Shown piece after piece: positions 8,477 to 17,992 of a stretch of DNA of 64,000 bases. A model generated the notes under the pieces. It worked only from the letters and a program-made list of their open reading frames with translations. It was not told where the DNA came from and did no database searches. Position 1 is the first letter of the stretch, and each line of letters starts with the position of its first letter. The stretch is from Atlantibacter hermannii (GTDB taxonomy: Bacteria > Pseudomonadota > Gammaproteobacteria > Enterobacterales > Enterobacteriaceae): positions 1 to 64,000 of the forward strand of contig NZ_JAAATR010000002.1 in the NCBI RefSeq assembly GCF_009907385.1. Reading direction: 5' to 3'. The translations under genes were made by a program, and so were the position numbers.

Positions 8477-9613
8477 ATGGACCTGCTCATTATCCTCACC
8501 TATGTCGCGCTGGCCTGGCTGATATTTAAAATTTTTAAAATACCGGTAAATAAATGGACCATCCCCACAGCGGCGCTGGGCGGCGTATTTCTGGTGGGTG
8601 CGTTAATTTTATTAATGAATTACAACCACCCATATACGTTTACCGCGCAAAAAGCGGTGATTTCTATTCCCATCGTTCCTCAGGTCACCGGTGTGGTTGT
8701 TGATGTAACGCAAAAGCAAAACCAGCTCATTAAGAAAGGCGAGATGCTGTTTAAACTTGACCCCACGCGTTATGAGGCCCGCTTACGAAAATTGCAGGCG
8801 GATTTGGTGACGGCGGAAAACGCCACCAAAGTGCTGGAGTCGCAATTGCAGGAAGCCGAAGCGATTACCGCGCAGGCTACTGCAGAACGCGACAGGTTCT
8901 TCAAGGATTATCAACGCTATTTGCGTGGCAGCCAGGCGAAGGTTAATCCGTTTTCCGAGCGGGATATTGATACCGCTCGCCAGCAATATCTGGCCCAGGA
9001 AGCCGTGCTGAAAGCATCGCTGGCCGATCAGCAGCAGATTAAAAGCCAGATTAACAGCCGTTTGTTCGGCGATCGGTCTGAAGTGGCCAGCCTGCGCGCC
9101 CAGGTGGCGGAAGCCACCTATAACCTGTCGCAAACCGTGGTGCGCGCGCCGGAAAATGGCTATGTCACGCAGGTTCTGGTACGGCCCGGCACCTATGCGG
9201 CAGCGTTGCCGCTGCGCCCGGTAATGGTGTTTATTCCTGAGCAAAAACGCCAGGTGATTGCCGCATTCCGCCAGAACTCGCTGCTGCGCCTGCAACCCGG
9301 CGATGACGCAGAGGTGGTATTTAACGCGCTGCCGGGACAGGTATTCCACGGCAAGCTGGCGATGATCAGCCCGATTGTGCCTACCGGCGCGTATCAGTCG
9401 CAGGGCACACTGCAAACGCTCAACATGACTCCCGGCGGCGACGGCGTGATCGCGACGATTATTCTCGACCCCAGTGAAGATATTGATGCGCTGCCGGACG
9501 GGATCTACGCCCAGGTCGCCGTCTATTCCCGGCATTTCACCCATGTTTCCGTGATGCGCAAAGTGCTGCTGAGGATGACCAGCTGGATGCACTATCTCTA
9601 TCTCGATCACTAA
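8477..9613 (+). CDS. yibH: HlyD/EmrA-type membrane fusion protein YibH
   Basis: This 378-residue product is a periplasmic adaptor protein of the HlyD family, anchored by two N-terminal hydrophobic segments ([17 protein letters not shown] and [17 protein letters not shown]). A biotinyl-lipoyl-like half motif ([26 protein letters not shown]) is followed by a long coiled coil (about 110-210), the second lipoyl half ([20 protein letters not shown]) and a beta-barrel. Its length equals that of E. coli YibH. Such proteins link inner-membrane transporters to outer-membrane channels, but the only partner visible is YibI, immediately upstream. Its substrate is unknown. Confidence 0.93.
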   Translation: MDLLIILTYVALAWLIFKIFKIPVNKWTIPTAALGGVFLVGALILLMNYNHPYTFTAQKAVISIPIVPQVTGVVVDVTQKQNQLIKKGEMLFKLDPTRYEARLRKLQADLVTAENATKVLESQLQEAEAITAQATAERDRFFKDYQRYLRGSQAKVNPFSERDIDTARQQYLAQEAVLKASLADQQQIKSQINSRLFGDRSEVASLRAQVAEATYNLSQTVVRAPENGYVTQVLVRPGTYAAALPLRPVMVFIPEQKRQVIAAFRQNSLLRLQPGDDAEVVFNALPGQVFHGKLAMISPIVPTGAYQSQGTLQTLNMTPGGDGVIATIILDPSEDIDALPDGIYAQVAVYSRHFTHVSVMRKVLLRMTSWMHYLYLDH

Positions 9614-9624
9614 TCCAGACAACG

Positions 9625-9648
9625 GGACGGCAAGTTGCCTTGCCGTCC
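9625..9648 (+). terminator. Hairpin after yibH, weak terminator
   Basis: GGACGGCAA (9625-9633) and TTGCCGTCC (9640-9648) are perfectly complementary across a 6-base loop. No T-run follows (TGCCATTTCA), so it may only protect the 3' end of the yibIH transcript or act with Rho. Confidence 0.45.
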
Positions 9649-9711
9649 TGCCATTTCACCCGATCTGCGCCATACTTATCGTTTTATTGGCGTTTATCCA
9701 GGGAGTCAGTC

Positions 9712-10320
9712 ATGAAGCTTGTCGGTAGCTACACCAGCCCGTTTGTACGCAAGATTTCGATAATCATGCTTGAGAAGGGGATTACGTTTGAATTTGTCAA
9801 CGATGCCCCGTATGAAGCGCAGAACAAAATCGTCCAGTACAACCCGCTAGGCAAAGTGCCGGCACTGGTGACCGACGACGGTGACGTGTGGTTTAACTCC
9901 CCCATCATCGTGGAATACCTGGAGCTGCTGGGTATCGCCCCGGCGCTGCTGCCGCGCGATCCCATGGCCTCGTTAAAAGTGCGCCAGATTGAAGCCCTGG
10001 CCGACGGTATTATGGATGCGGGGCTAGTCTCAGTGCGCGAACAGGCTCGCCCGGCTGCGCAACAGTCCGGGACCGAGCTGCTGCGCCAGCGTGAAAAAAT
10101 CAGCCGCAGCCTCGATACCCTGGAAAAGTACGTGGCGGACGGCACGCTGAAAGCGGATGAACTGAATGTCGCCACCATCGCCGTCGCCTGCGCCATTGGT
10201 TATCTCAATTTCCGCCGGGTATCGCCGGGCTGGTGCGTGGACCGCCCGAAGCTGGTGAAACTGGTAGAAACATTATTCCAGCGCGAGAGCTTTGCCCGTA
10301 CCGAACCGCCCACAGCTTGA
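9712..10320 (+). CDS. yibF: Glutathione S-transferase family protein YibF
   Basis: YibF is a cytoplasmic glutathione-transferase homologue without an established substrate. The 202 residues have the N-terminal thioredoxin fold ([23 protein letters not shown]), the glutathione-binding [10 protein letters not shown] and the ESPI/NSPI-type motif ([11 protein letters not shown]), followed by the all-helical domain. The ATG at 9712 gives the E. coli length and is preceded by CAGGGAG; 24 extra upstream codons would be non-homologous. It lies just before selAB on the same strand, 70 bases from the selA start, and may be co-transcribed with it. Confidence 0.93.
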   Translation: MKLVGSYTSPFVRKISIIMLEKGITFEFVNDAPYEAQNKIVQYNPLGKVPALVTDDGDVWFNSPIIVEYLELLGIAPALLPRDPMASLKVRQIEALADGIMDAGLVSVREQARPAAQQSGTELLRQREKISRSLDTLEKYVADGTLKADELNVATIAVACAIGYLNFRRVSPGWCVDRPKLVKLVETLFQRESFARTEPPTA

Positions 10321-10389
10321 TCTCCTGATATGACAGGGGGTATTGCCCCCTGTACACTGATGGGTATTTTCCCTAACCCATTCAGCGCC

Positions 10390-11781
10390 ATGACTACAGA
10401 AAACCGTTCGCTCTATAGCCAGATCCCTTCTACGGACAGCCTGCTGCGGGATGCGGCATTTCAACCGCTACTTAAACACTGGGGCCATACCCAGGTCGCC
10501 GAAATGCTGCGCCAGCTTCAGGACGAGGCCCGGCACAACGTGCGGGAATGCCATGCGTTGCCGGACTGGTGCCAGCAGTGGGCTGCTGCCTGTGAACGTC
10601 GGTTAAGCGCCGCCACGCAGAGCGCGTATCGTGCGGTGTTCAATCTCACCGGTACAGTGTTGCATACCAATCTGGGGCGCGCGTTGCAGTCAGAAAGCGC
10701 CATTGAGGCTGTGGCGAAAGTGATGCGTTCGGCGATCACTCTGGAATACGATCTGGACGATGCCGGGCGCGGTCATCGCGATCGGGCGCTGGCGCAGCTG
10801 TTGTGCGAGCTTACCGGCGCGGAAGATGCCTGCATCGTCAATAACAACGCCGCCGCCGTGTTGCTGATGCTGGCAGCCTGTTCCGATGGCAAAGAGGTGG
10901 TGGTATCACGCGGCGAACTGGTGGAGATCGGTGGTTCATTCCGTATTCCCGATGTGATGCGCCAGGCGGGTTGCCAGCTGGTGGAAGTGGGCACCACCAA
11001 CCGTACGCATCCTGCGGACTACCAGCAGGCGATAGGTGAAAATACCGCCTTGCTGATGAAAGTTCACACCAGTAATTACCATATTGAAGGCTTTACCCGG
11101 GCCATCAGCGAAGCGGAACTGGTGCAGTTGGCCGATCCGCTCGGCGTGCCGGTGGTATCGGATTTAGGCAGCGGCTCGCTGGTGGATCTGAGCCGTTACG
11201 GCTTGCCGAAAGAACCCATGGTGCAGGAGCTGATTGCCGCTGGCGTCAGCCTGGTGAGCTTTTCTGGCGATAAACTGCTGGGGGGCCCGCAGGCAGGTAT
11301 TATCGTTGGTAAAAAAGCGCTGATCGAACGCGTACAGCGCCACCCGTTAAAACGTGCGCTAAGGGCGGATAAAATGACGCTCGCCGCGCTGGAAGCCACG
11401 CTGCGCCTGTACCAACATCCGGAGGCGCTTGAGCAACAGCTTCCCACGCTGCGGTTATTAACCCGCGATGCCGGGGCGATCCGCCGGCAGGCGCAGCGCC
11501 TGTTGCCCGGTTTGCAGCAGCGTTTTGGCGAGGCGTTCGACGTTGCCGTCATGCCGTGCCAGTCGCAAATCGGCAGTGGCTCGTTGCCGGTAGATCGTCT
11601 GCCCAGCGCGGCGATAACCTTTACGCCTCGCGACGGACGGGGCGGCACGGCGGAAAAACTGGCTGCCGATCTGCGCAATTTAACGACGCCGGTGATTGGC
11701 CGCATTTACGAGGGTCGGGTATGGCTGGATTTACGTTGCCTTGAAGATGAAGCGCGCTTTATGGAGATGTTGACCAAATGA
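10390..11781 (+). CDS. selA: L-seryl-tRNA(Sec) selenium transferase SelA
   Basis: SelA converts seryl-tRNA(Sec) to selenocysteinyl-tRNA(Sec) with selenophosphate and pyridoxal phosphate, as a homodecamer. The 463-residue length and the PLP lysine, Lys295 in [14 protein letters not shown], match E. coli. Other family blocks are [35 protein letters not shown] and [14 protein letters not shown] start it at ATG 10390 ([11 protein letters not shown]), as in E. coli; the frame stays open 20 codons further up. Its stop overlaps the selB start by 4 bases (ATGA), so the two genes are translationally coupled. Confidence 0.96.
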   Translation: MTTENRSLYSQIPSTDSLLRDAAFQPLLKHWGHTQVAEMLRQLQDEARHNVRECHALPDWCQQWAAACERRLSAATQSAYRAVFNLTGTVLHTNLGRALQSESAIEAVAKVMRSAITLEYDLDDAGRGHRDRALAQLLCELTGAEDACIVNNNAAAVLLMLAACSDGKEVVVSRGELVEIGGSFRIPDVMRQAGCQLVEVGTTNRTHPADYQQAIGENTALLMKVHTSNYHIEGFTRAISEAELVQLADPLGVPVVSDLGSGSLVDLSRYGLPKEPMVQELIAAGVSLVSFSGDKLLGGPQAGIIVGKKALIERVQRHPLKRALRADKMTLAALEATLRLYQHPEALEQQLPTLRLLTRDAGAIRRQAQRLLPGLQQRFGEAFDVAVMPCQSQIGSGSLPVDRLPSAAITFTPRDGRGGTAEKLAADLRNLTTPVIGRIYEGRVWLDLRCLEDEARFMEMLTK

Positions 11782-13622
11782 TTATTGCCACCGCAGGACA
11801 CGTTGACCACGGTAAAACCACGCTGTTGCAGGCGCTGACCGGCGTAAACGCCGACCGTTTACCAGAAGAGAAACAGCGCGGCATGACCATTGATTTGGGT
11901 TACGCCTACTGGCCGCAGGAGGATGGCCGGGTGATTGGTTTCATCGACGTGCCGGGCCATGAAAAATTCCTCGCTAATATGCTGGCGGGCGTGGGCGGTA
12001 TCGACCATGCGCTGCTGGTGGTGGCGTGCGATGACGGCGTGATGGCGCAAACCGAAGAGCATTTAACCTTGCTGCAACTGGCCGGACGCCCCACGCTCAC
12101 GGTCGCGCTCACCAAAGCGGATCGGGTGGATGACGCGCGCGTTAAGGCGGTGAAAGCCGAGGTGGAAAACCTGCTGGCGCGCATGAACTGGCCTGCGGCA
12201 GCGCTGTTTGTCACCGCCGCCACGCAAGCGCAGGGTATTGACGCCCTACGCCAGCACATCCGTGAACTGCAACCGCAAACGCACCCCGTAGCGCACCGTT
12301 TTCGCCTGGCGATTGACCGGGCGTTTACCGTTAAGGGCGCGGGCCTGGTGGTGACCGGCACGGCGCTAAGCGGTGAAGTGAATGTCGGCGATACGCTGTG
12401 GCTGACGGGCGTTGACAAACCAATGCGGGTGCGCGGTTTGCATGCGCAAAACACCGCTACCCAGCAGGCGCGCGCCGGGCAGCGTATTGCGCTGAACATC
12501 AGCGGCGACGCTCAAAAAGAGCAGATCAGCCGTGGCGACTGGCTGCTTTCCACCGCGCCGCGCCATCTTTGCGATCGGGTGATTATCGAGACGCATGCCC
12601 TGGCACCGTTCCAGCAGTGGCAACCGCTGCACATTCATCATGCTGCCAGCCATATCACCGGGCGCATTTCCCTGCTCAACGAGCGCTTTGCCGAGCTGGT
12701 GCTGGATACCCCGCTGTGGCTGTGCGACGACGATCGGGTGATTTTGCGCGATATCAGCGCCAGGCACACGCTGGGTGGCGGAAGCGTGCTGTTGACCGAT
12801 CCGCCGCGTCGCGGCAAGCGGCAGAGCGAGTTTCTCGACTGGCTGGCGCGTCTTGCTGATGTGCAGGACGATGCCGGAGCGCTGACGCTGCACCTTGAGC
12901 GCGGCGCGGTATCGCTGCCGGATTTCGCCTGGCATCGTCAGCTGACGCCGCAGGGGCTGGCGGCGTTGCTAAACCGGCCCGAGCGGCTCCAGGCGGGCGA
13001 GCATCTACTCAGCGCCGAAGTGGCGGCGCGCTGGCAGCGCAAACTGCTGGATACGCTCAGCTACTATCACGATCAGCATAGCGATGAACCGGGGCCGGGG
13101 CGCGAACGCCTGCGCCGTATGGCGCTGCCTTCGCAGGAAGATCCGCTGGTGCTGGCGCTGATTGAGAAGATGCGCGAGGCGGGGTTGATTGTCAGCTATC
13201 AGGGCTGGCTGCATTTACCAGGGCATCAGGCGGGCTTTACGCCCGAACAGCAGCAGCGCTGGGATAGCATCGCCGGCTTGTTTGGCGACGACCCGTGGTG
13301 GGTGCGCGATCTGGCCCGTGAAACCGGCACCGACGAACAGGAGATGCGTAAATTTCTCCGTCAGGCGGCGTTGCAGGGGCTGATTACCGCGATCGTTAAA
13401 GATCGTTATTACCGTAACGATCGGATTGTGATGTTCGCTGACCTGATCCGCCGGCTGGACAGTGAAAAAGGATCCACCCAGGCGGCGGATTTCCGCGACA
13501 GTCTGAATGTGGGCAGGAAACTGGCGATTCAAATCCTGGAGTACTTTGACCGTATCGGTTTTACTCGCCGTCGCGGCAATGAGCATTTATTACGGGATGC
13601 GGCATTATTCAGCCATCAGTAA
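11778..13622 (+). CDS. selB: Selenocysteine-specific elongation factor SelB
   Basis: SelB is the EF-Tu-like GTPase that brings selenocysteinyl-tRNA to UGA codons marked by a SECIS hairpin. The 614 residues match E. coli SelB. The G1 motif is [11 protein letters not shown] at residues 7-17, G3 is DVPGHEKFL, and G4 is LTKADR. The C-terminal third contains the winged-helix domains that bind SECIS RNA, ending in [15 protein letters not shown]. With SelA it supplies selenocysteine for formate dehydrogenases encoded elsewhere. No SelB-dependent UGA gene is visible in this window. Confidence 0.96.
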   Translation: MIIATAGHVDHGKTTLLQALTGVNADRLPEEKQRGMTIDLGYAYWPQEDGRVIGFIDVPGHEKFLANMLAGVGGIDHALLVVACDDGVMAQTEEHLTLLQLAGRPTLTVALTKADRVDDARVKAVKAEVENLLARMNWPAAALFVTAATQAQGIDALRQHIRELQPQTHPVAHRFRLAIDRAFTVKGAGLVVTGTALSGEVNVGDTLWLTGVDKPMRVRGLHAQNTATQQARAGQRIALNISGDAQKEQISRGDWLLSTAPRHLCDRVIIETHALAPFQQWQPLHIHHAASHITGRISLLNERFAELVLDTPLWLCDDDRVILRDISARHTLGGGSVLLTDPPRRGKRQSEFLDWLARLADVQDDAGALTLHLERGAVSLPDFAWHRQLTPQGLAALLNRPERLQAGEHLLSAEVAARWQRKLLDTLSYYHDQHSDEPGPGRERLRRMALPSQEDPLVLALIEKMREAGLIVSYQGWLHLPGHQAGFTPEQQQRWDSIAGLFGDDPWWVRDLARETGTDEQEMRKFLRQAALQGLITAIVKDRYYRNDRIVMFADLIRRLDSEKGSTQAADFRDSLNVGRKLAIQILEYFDRIGFTRRRGNEHLLRDAALFSHQ

Positions 13623-13635
13623 CGATGCGCCGGGG

Positions 13636-13669
13636 AAGTGATGTATTTGTATAAATAAATACATCACTT
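13636..13669. terminator. Perfect 13-bp inverted repeat after selB
   Basis: AAGTGATGTATTT (13636-13648) is perfectly complementary to AAATACATCACTT (13657-13669) around an 8-base loop, 14 bases after the selB stop. It is AT-rich and lacks a clean T-tail. It could be the selAB transcript end or an operator for the downstream dehydrogenase gene. Confidence 0.45.
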
Positions 13670-13821
13670 TGATTCATTAATATTAATAATAAATAACTTC
13701 TTAATTTTTCTGTATTGTTATTCCTGGTGTCATTTATTATTTGTTTTTATTGTGGGTCGCTATCTTTTTGAATGGCGCAGGTATATTACGGAAAAAGTTT
13801 TTAAATCCACTAAGGAAGAAA

Positions 13822-14973
13822 ATGATGACATCCGTATTTTATATTCCCGCCGTCAATATTATTGGCATGAATTCCTTACATGATGCGTTAAATACCGCCC
13901 GCGATTATGGTTATAAAAGTGCGCTGATCGTTACCGATGTAATGCTGGCGAAACTGGGGATGGCGGAGCAGCTTCAGCACGCGCTGACTGAGCGCAATAT
14001 TAAAAGCGTTGTGTTTGATGGCACGCACCCCAATCCGACAACGGCCAATGTGGAAGCGGGCCTGGCGATATTACGCGCTAACCATTGTGATTGTGTCATT
14101 TCACTGGGCGGCGGCTCTCCTCACGACTGCGCAAAAGGTATTGCTCTGGTTGCAGCGAACGGCGGTGATATTCGGGATTATGAAGGCGTCGATCGCTCGC
14201 CGAAACCGCAGCTGCCGATGATTGCCATTAATACCACGGCGGGCACGGCGTCAGAAATGACCCGCTTCTGCATTATCACTGACGAACAACGTCATATAAA
14301 AATGGCGATTGTTGATAAACATGTTACGCCGGTAATGTCGGTTAACGACCCGGCCTTAATGATGGGAATGCCAAAATCCCTGACGGCGGCTACCGGTATG
14401 GACGCGTTGACCCATGCTATTGAAGCCTATGTATCCATTGCCGCCACGCCGATTACCGACGCCTGTGCACTGAAGGCAATCACCATGATCGCCAAAAACT
14501 TGCCGGTTGCCGTCGATGAAGGCGATAACATGGTCGCGCGTGAAGCCATGGCGTATGCGCAATTTATGGCGGGTATGGCCTTTAATAACGCCTCGCTCGG
14601 CTACGTTCACGCTATGGCGCACCAGCTCGGCGGCTTCTACGATCTGCCGCACGGCGTATGTAATGCCATCCTGCTGCCGCACGTCGAGCATTTTAACAGC
14701 CGTGTGGCTGCGGCACGTTTACGCGACTGCGCCGAGGCGATGGGCGTGGATGTCAGCGCCATGAGCGCCCAACAAGGGGCGAAAGCCTGCGTTGAAGCCA
14801 TCCGCCAACTGGCGAAACGCGTTAATATTCCGGCTGGCTTGCGCGATCTGAACGTCAAAGAACAGGATTTTGCGACGCTTGCCACCAATGCGCTGAAAGA
14901 CGCCTGTGGTTTAACCAACCCTGTTCAGGCGTCGCACGATGAGATTGTGGCTATCTACCAGGCGGCATTTTGA
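13822..14973 (+). CDS. yiaY: Iron-containing alcohol dehydrogenase YiaY
   Basis: YiaY belongs to the group III iron-dependent alcohol dehydrogenases (FucO/AdhB type). The 383 residues contain the NAD-binding [34 protein letters not shown], and the metal-binding histidine region [20 protein letters not shown]. Identity to E. coli YiaY is high throughout. AAGGAAG at 13812-13818 supports a start at ATG 13822 or the next codon, 13825; the upstream in-frame ATG at 13741 would add an unrelated leader. The physiological substrate is unknown. In E. coli aldB lies next to it; here a ROK kinase gene converges on it instead. Confidence 0.94.
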   Translation: MMTSVFYIPAVNIIGMNSLHDALNTARDYGYKSALIVTDVMLAKLGMAEQLQHALTERNIKSVVFDGTHPNPTTANVEAGLAILRANHCDCVISLGGGSPHDCAKGIALVAANGGDIRDYEGVDRSPKPQLPMIAINTTAGTASEMTRFCIITDEQRHIKMAIVDKHVTPVMSVNDPALMMGMPKSLTAATGMDALTHAIEAYVSIAATPITDACALKAITMIAKNLPVAVDEGDNMVAREAMAYAQFMAGMAFNNASLGYVHAMAHQLGGFYDLPHGVCNAILLPHVEHFNSRVAAARLRDCAEAMGVDVSAMSAQQGAKACVEAIRQLAKRVNIPAGLRDLNVKEQDFATLATNALKDACGLTNPVQASHDEIVAIYQAAF

Positions 14974-14988
14974 TTATTAGCAACGTCG

Positions 14989-15020
14989 ATCGCGCCTCAT
15001 TTCCGGGGCGCGATTTTTTT
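14989..15020 (+). terminator. Rho-independent terminator of yiaY
   Basis: ATCGCGCC (14989-14996) pairs with GGCGCGAT (15007-15014) and leads into seven T residues. The 3' arm and T-run lie inside the last codons of the convergent ROK kinase gene (KKIAPRK), so the signal is shared with coding sequence. Confidence 0.8.
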
Positions 15021-15881
15021 CTTCGCCAGCCAGACTGCGCCGAGTCGCCCTGCCTGATTCCCCAGTTGGCAGGGCTGGATCGGGACCTGCAAGTCATCCC
15101 ACAGCTCAAAAGTTTCCAGATGGCGGCCCAGCAGCTGGAAAACTTTCTCCTCTTCGCTAATGCCGCCGCCAATCAATACCACCTGCGGATCAAACATTGA
15201 AATCACGCTATAAACGCCGCGCGCCAGATTGCGCGCCCATTCATTAATTGCTTCGCGTAAATGAACATCGTTGTTCATCCTTTCAAACAGCTCTTTGCCG
15301 TGGGGCATTTCGTCTACTGACAGCGCCAACGCCTGGCGGCAGGCCTCCATCAACCCGCTGGCGGAGGCCACTTCATGCATGCATTCACCGTTATTACCCA
15401 CCGGGATCACACCAAACTCGCCGGCGCGGTAATGCGAGCCCCGGTAAAGTTCGCCGTCGAGAATAATCCCGCCGCCGATGCCGGTCCCAACGGTAATGCA
15501 CACAAAGTTTTCATACTCTTTTCCCGCACCGCGCCACAGTTCGCCCAGCGCCGCGCAATTGGCGTCGTTTTCAACAACGGCGGGAAGATCGGTCAGTTCA
15601 GCAAACAGCTCCAGCAGATTAACGCCGTCCATATATTCCAGCGCGCCGGCTTTGGCGGCCTCGCCGGTATGCGCGTTAATGTGGCCGGGAAAGCTGACGC
15701 CTATGCCAACAATCTCGTGTTCATTCTGGTACGCCTCAACCACTTCCTGCCATTTTTTGCGGAACGTTTGCTCGTCTTCCGGCGTGTCGTACTCATCGGA
15801 AGCCAACTCATTACCTTCTTCATCAATCACGCCATGTTTGATGTGCGTTCCACCTACATCGAAGCCAATGAAATGCTGCAT
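14997..15881 (-). CDS. ROK family sugar kinase
   Basis: This 294-residue product is a ROK kinase: phosphate-binding FIGFDVGGTHIKHGV at the N-terminus, ENDANCAALGELWRG, and TVGTGIGGGIILDGELYRGSHYRAGEFG, followed by VVLIGGGIS. The CxCGxxGC zinc motif of NagC, Mlc and Mak is absent (GNNGECMHE in its place), which puts it closer to zinc-free kinases such as BglK. It would phosphorylate a hexose or glycoside with ATP in the cytoplasm, but the substrate cannot be read from the sequence. It stands alone, convergent with yiaY and divergent from ysaA, in the position where E. coli has aldB and the yia-sgb genes. Confidence 0.85.
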   Translation of the reverse strand: MQHFIGFDVGGTHIKHGVIDEEGNELASDEYDTPEDEQTFRKKWQEVVEAYQNEHEIVGIGVSFPGHINAHTGEAAKAGALEYMDGVNLLELFAELTDLPAVVENDANCAALGELWRGAGKEYENFVCITVGTGIGGGIILDGELYRGSHYRAGEFGVIPVGNNGECMHEVASASGLMEACRQALALSVDEMPHGKELFERMNNDVHLREAINEWARNLARGVYSVISMFDPQVVLIGGGISEEEKVFQLLGRHLETFELWDDLQVPIQPCQLGNQAGRLGAVWLAKKKIAPRK

Positions 15882-16108
15882 ATGATTTTCCTTTCAGGGA
15901 GGCATACGACTAATTATGGCTGAGGCCCGGCAGCGGAATGTAAATAAAGGTAATGGTTTAAAAACAGGAGGCTAGCCAGGATTTATGAGCGACCGGCAAG
16001 GGCATATTGACCCGCTAACGAAATCTGGCCTCTTTACCCGCCAGGATCAAAGAGACAAGCAGGAATTTTCTGGCAATCTGGCTCTTTCAGGGTCTGATGG
16101 AGTGGGAA

Positions 16109-16597
16109 ATGAACCGCTTTATTGTTGCCGAAGCGAACAAATGTATCGGTTGCCGTACCTGTGAAGTGGCCTGCGTTGTCTCGCATCAGGCCTCGCAGGA
16201 TTGTTCAGAGATTAGCGCTGAAGCCTTTCAACCGCGGATTCGGGTCGTCAAAACCGGCATGCTGTCTACGGCGGCGGTGTGTCGGCAATGTGAAGACGCG
16301 CCGTGCGGCGCGGTTTGCCCCACTCAGGCGATCTCTCGCCGTGAGGATTTTGTATATGTGGATCAAGCGCGCTGTATTGGCTGCAAGACCTGTATGGTGG
16401 CATGTCCGTACGGGGCGATGGAAGTGGTCACTGTCGCGGCACATCAGGTGCAGGCGCTGAAGTGCGATTTATGCTGGCATCGGGACGCGGGCCCGGCGTG
16501 CGTTGAGGCGTGCCCCACATCAGCGTTGCGCTGTATGGATCCGAAACAGCTTGAGCAAATTAGCGCGGAAAAACGCCGCCGGGCGGCGGCGTGGTAA
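16109..16597 (+). CDS. ysaA: 4Fe-4S ferredoxin-type electron transfer protein YsaA
   Basis: The 162-residue protein has cysteine clusters for about four [4Fe-4S] centres: CIGCRTCEVAC, CRQCEDAPCGAVCP, CIGCKTCMVACP and CDLCWHRDAGPACVEACP. The same arrangement is found in HycB, HydN and AegA-type electron carriers, and in E. coli YsaA (157 residues). I start at ATG 16109 (MNRFIVAEANKCIGC), which agrees with E. coli and has GGAGTGGG upstream; an ATG at 16097 is in frame. The redox partner is not evident. It ends 4 bases from the stop of the convergent avtA. Confidence 0.9.
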   Translation: MNRFIVAEANKCIGCRTCEVACVVSHQASQDCSEISAEAFQPRIRVVKTGMLSTAAVCRQCEDAPCGAVCPTQAISRREDFVYVDQARCIGCKTCMVACPYGAMEVVTVAAHQVQALKCDLCWHRDAGPACVEACPTSALRCMDPKQLEQISAEKRRRAAAW

Positions 16598-16601
16598 TCG
16601 A

Positions 16602-17858
16602 TTATGCGCTGGCCTCTTGCCAGGCGAGCGCAATCTCTTCCGCCAGGATTTTCACCCCAGCCTCAATTTTTTCCAGTTCCGGCACGTAATTCATGCGCAT
16701 ACACTGATGGGTATGCGGCCACGGTTTATCGAGACCCGGGAAGAAGTAATCCCCCGGCACCATCAATACGCCGCGCTTTTTCAGGCGCTGATACAACAGC
16801 TCGGTGGTGATGGGTAAATCTTTAAACCACAGCCACAGAAAAATCGCGCCTTCCGGCTTGTGGATCAGGCAACGCTCTTCCGGCAAATAGCGGCGAATAA
16901 CGGCAATCGTTTCCTGAACGCGCTGCTGATAAAAGGGTTTAATCACCGTTTCCGACAAGCGCAGCAGGTCTTTACGCTTAATCATTTCACAGGCGATAGC
17001 CGGGCCGATGCCCCCAGGTGCCAGGCTGATAATACCGTTCATATTGCTGACGGCGGAGATGATCTTTTCATTGGCGATAATAATGCCGCAGCGGCTACCC
17101 GGCAGGCCCAGTTTCGACAGGCTCATGCACAGAACAATATTGGGGTTCCACAGCGGGCGCGCTTCAGAAAAAATAATGCCCGGGAAGGGGACGCCATAAG
17201 CGTTATCAATGACCAGCGGGATACCGTGCTGGTTAGCAAGGGCGTCCAGCTTCATCAGCTCGTCATCGGTGATCACATTACCGGTCGGGTTGGTGGGGCG
17301 CGAGACGCAGATCATCGCGGTTTCTTCACCAATATGCAGATGCTCGAAATCCACGTGATATTTAAACTGGCCTTCCGGCAGCAGTTCAATATTTGGGCGC
17401 GCCGAGACGAAAAGCTCCTCTTCCAGGCCGGAATCCGCATAGCCGATGTATTCCGGCGCCAGCGGGAACAGCGCTTTTTTAGTCGAGCCGTCCGCCTGGC
17501 GACCTGCGAACAGGTTAAATAAGTAGAAAAATGCGCTCTGGCTGCCGTTTGTTAGCGCAATATTCTGTGGTTCGATATCCCAACCAAATTCTTCGCGCAG
17601 CATACCGGCGAGCGCGTCCAGCAGTTCGCTTTTACCCTGCGGGCCGTCATAATTACAAAGCGCTTCAGTGACTTTGCCGGTTTCCAGCATCTCACCCAGT
17701 AGTTTCTGGAAATAGTCGTTCATCTCCGGGATTTGCGCCGGGTTCCCACCGCCCAGCATGATTGCGCCAGGAGTGCGTAACCCGTCGTTAAGGTCTTCCA
17801 TCAGGCGCGTAATGCCTGCATGGCGGGTGAATTTGTCGCCGAAAAGAGAAAAAGTCAT
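16602..17858 (-). CDS. avtA: Valine-pyruvate aminotransferase AvtA
   Basis: AvtA is a PLP-dependent class I/II aminotransferase that exchanges amino groups between alanine and 2-oxoisovalerate, linking alanine and valine synthesis. At 418 residues it is one longer than the E. coli protein. GGGNPAQIPEM lies near the N-terminus, ALTNGSQSAFFYLFNL forms the PLP phosphate region, CVSRPTNPTGNVITDDEL is the substrate loop, and SLSKLGLPGSRCG carries the Schiff-base lysine. It is transcribed alone on the minus strand after malS with a 134-base gap. Confidence 0.95.
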   Translation of the reverse strand: MTFSLFGDKFTRHAGITRLMEDLNDGLRTPGAIMLGGGNPAQIPEMNDYFQKLLGEMLETGKVTEALCNYDGPQGKSELLDALAGMLREEFGWDIEPQNIALTNGSQSAFFYLFNLFAGRQADGSTKKALFPLAPEYIGYADSGLEEELFVSARPNIELLPEGQFKYHVDFEHLHIGEETAMICVSRPTNPTGNVITDDELMKLDALANQHGIPLVIDNAYGVPFPGIIFSEARPLWNPNIVLCMSLSKLGLPGSRCGIIIANEKIISAVSNMNGIISLAPGGIGPAIACEMIKRKDLLRLSETVIKPFYQQRVQETIAVIRRYLPEERCLIHKPEGAIFLWLWFKDLPITTELLYQRLKKRGVLMVPGDYFFPGLDKPWPHTHQCMRMNYVPELEKIEAGVKILAEEIALAWQEASA

Positions 17859-17992
17859 AGCCGTCTTGATATCGAATACTTATAAAAGAGGCTCACGATA
17901 ACGCTACCGGTTCAACGGCGCAAACAGGCCAGTCCAGACAAGGATTGCCGATTATGCCAGGCATATGTAATTTGCTGGCATAACCTGCTACA

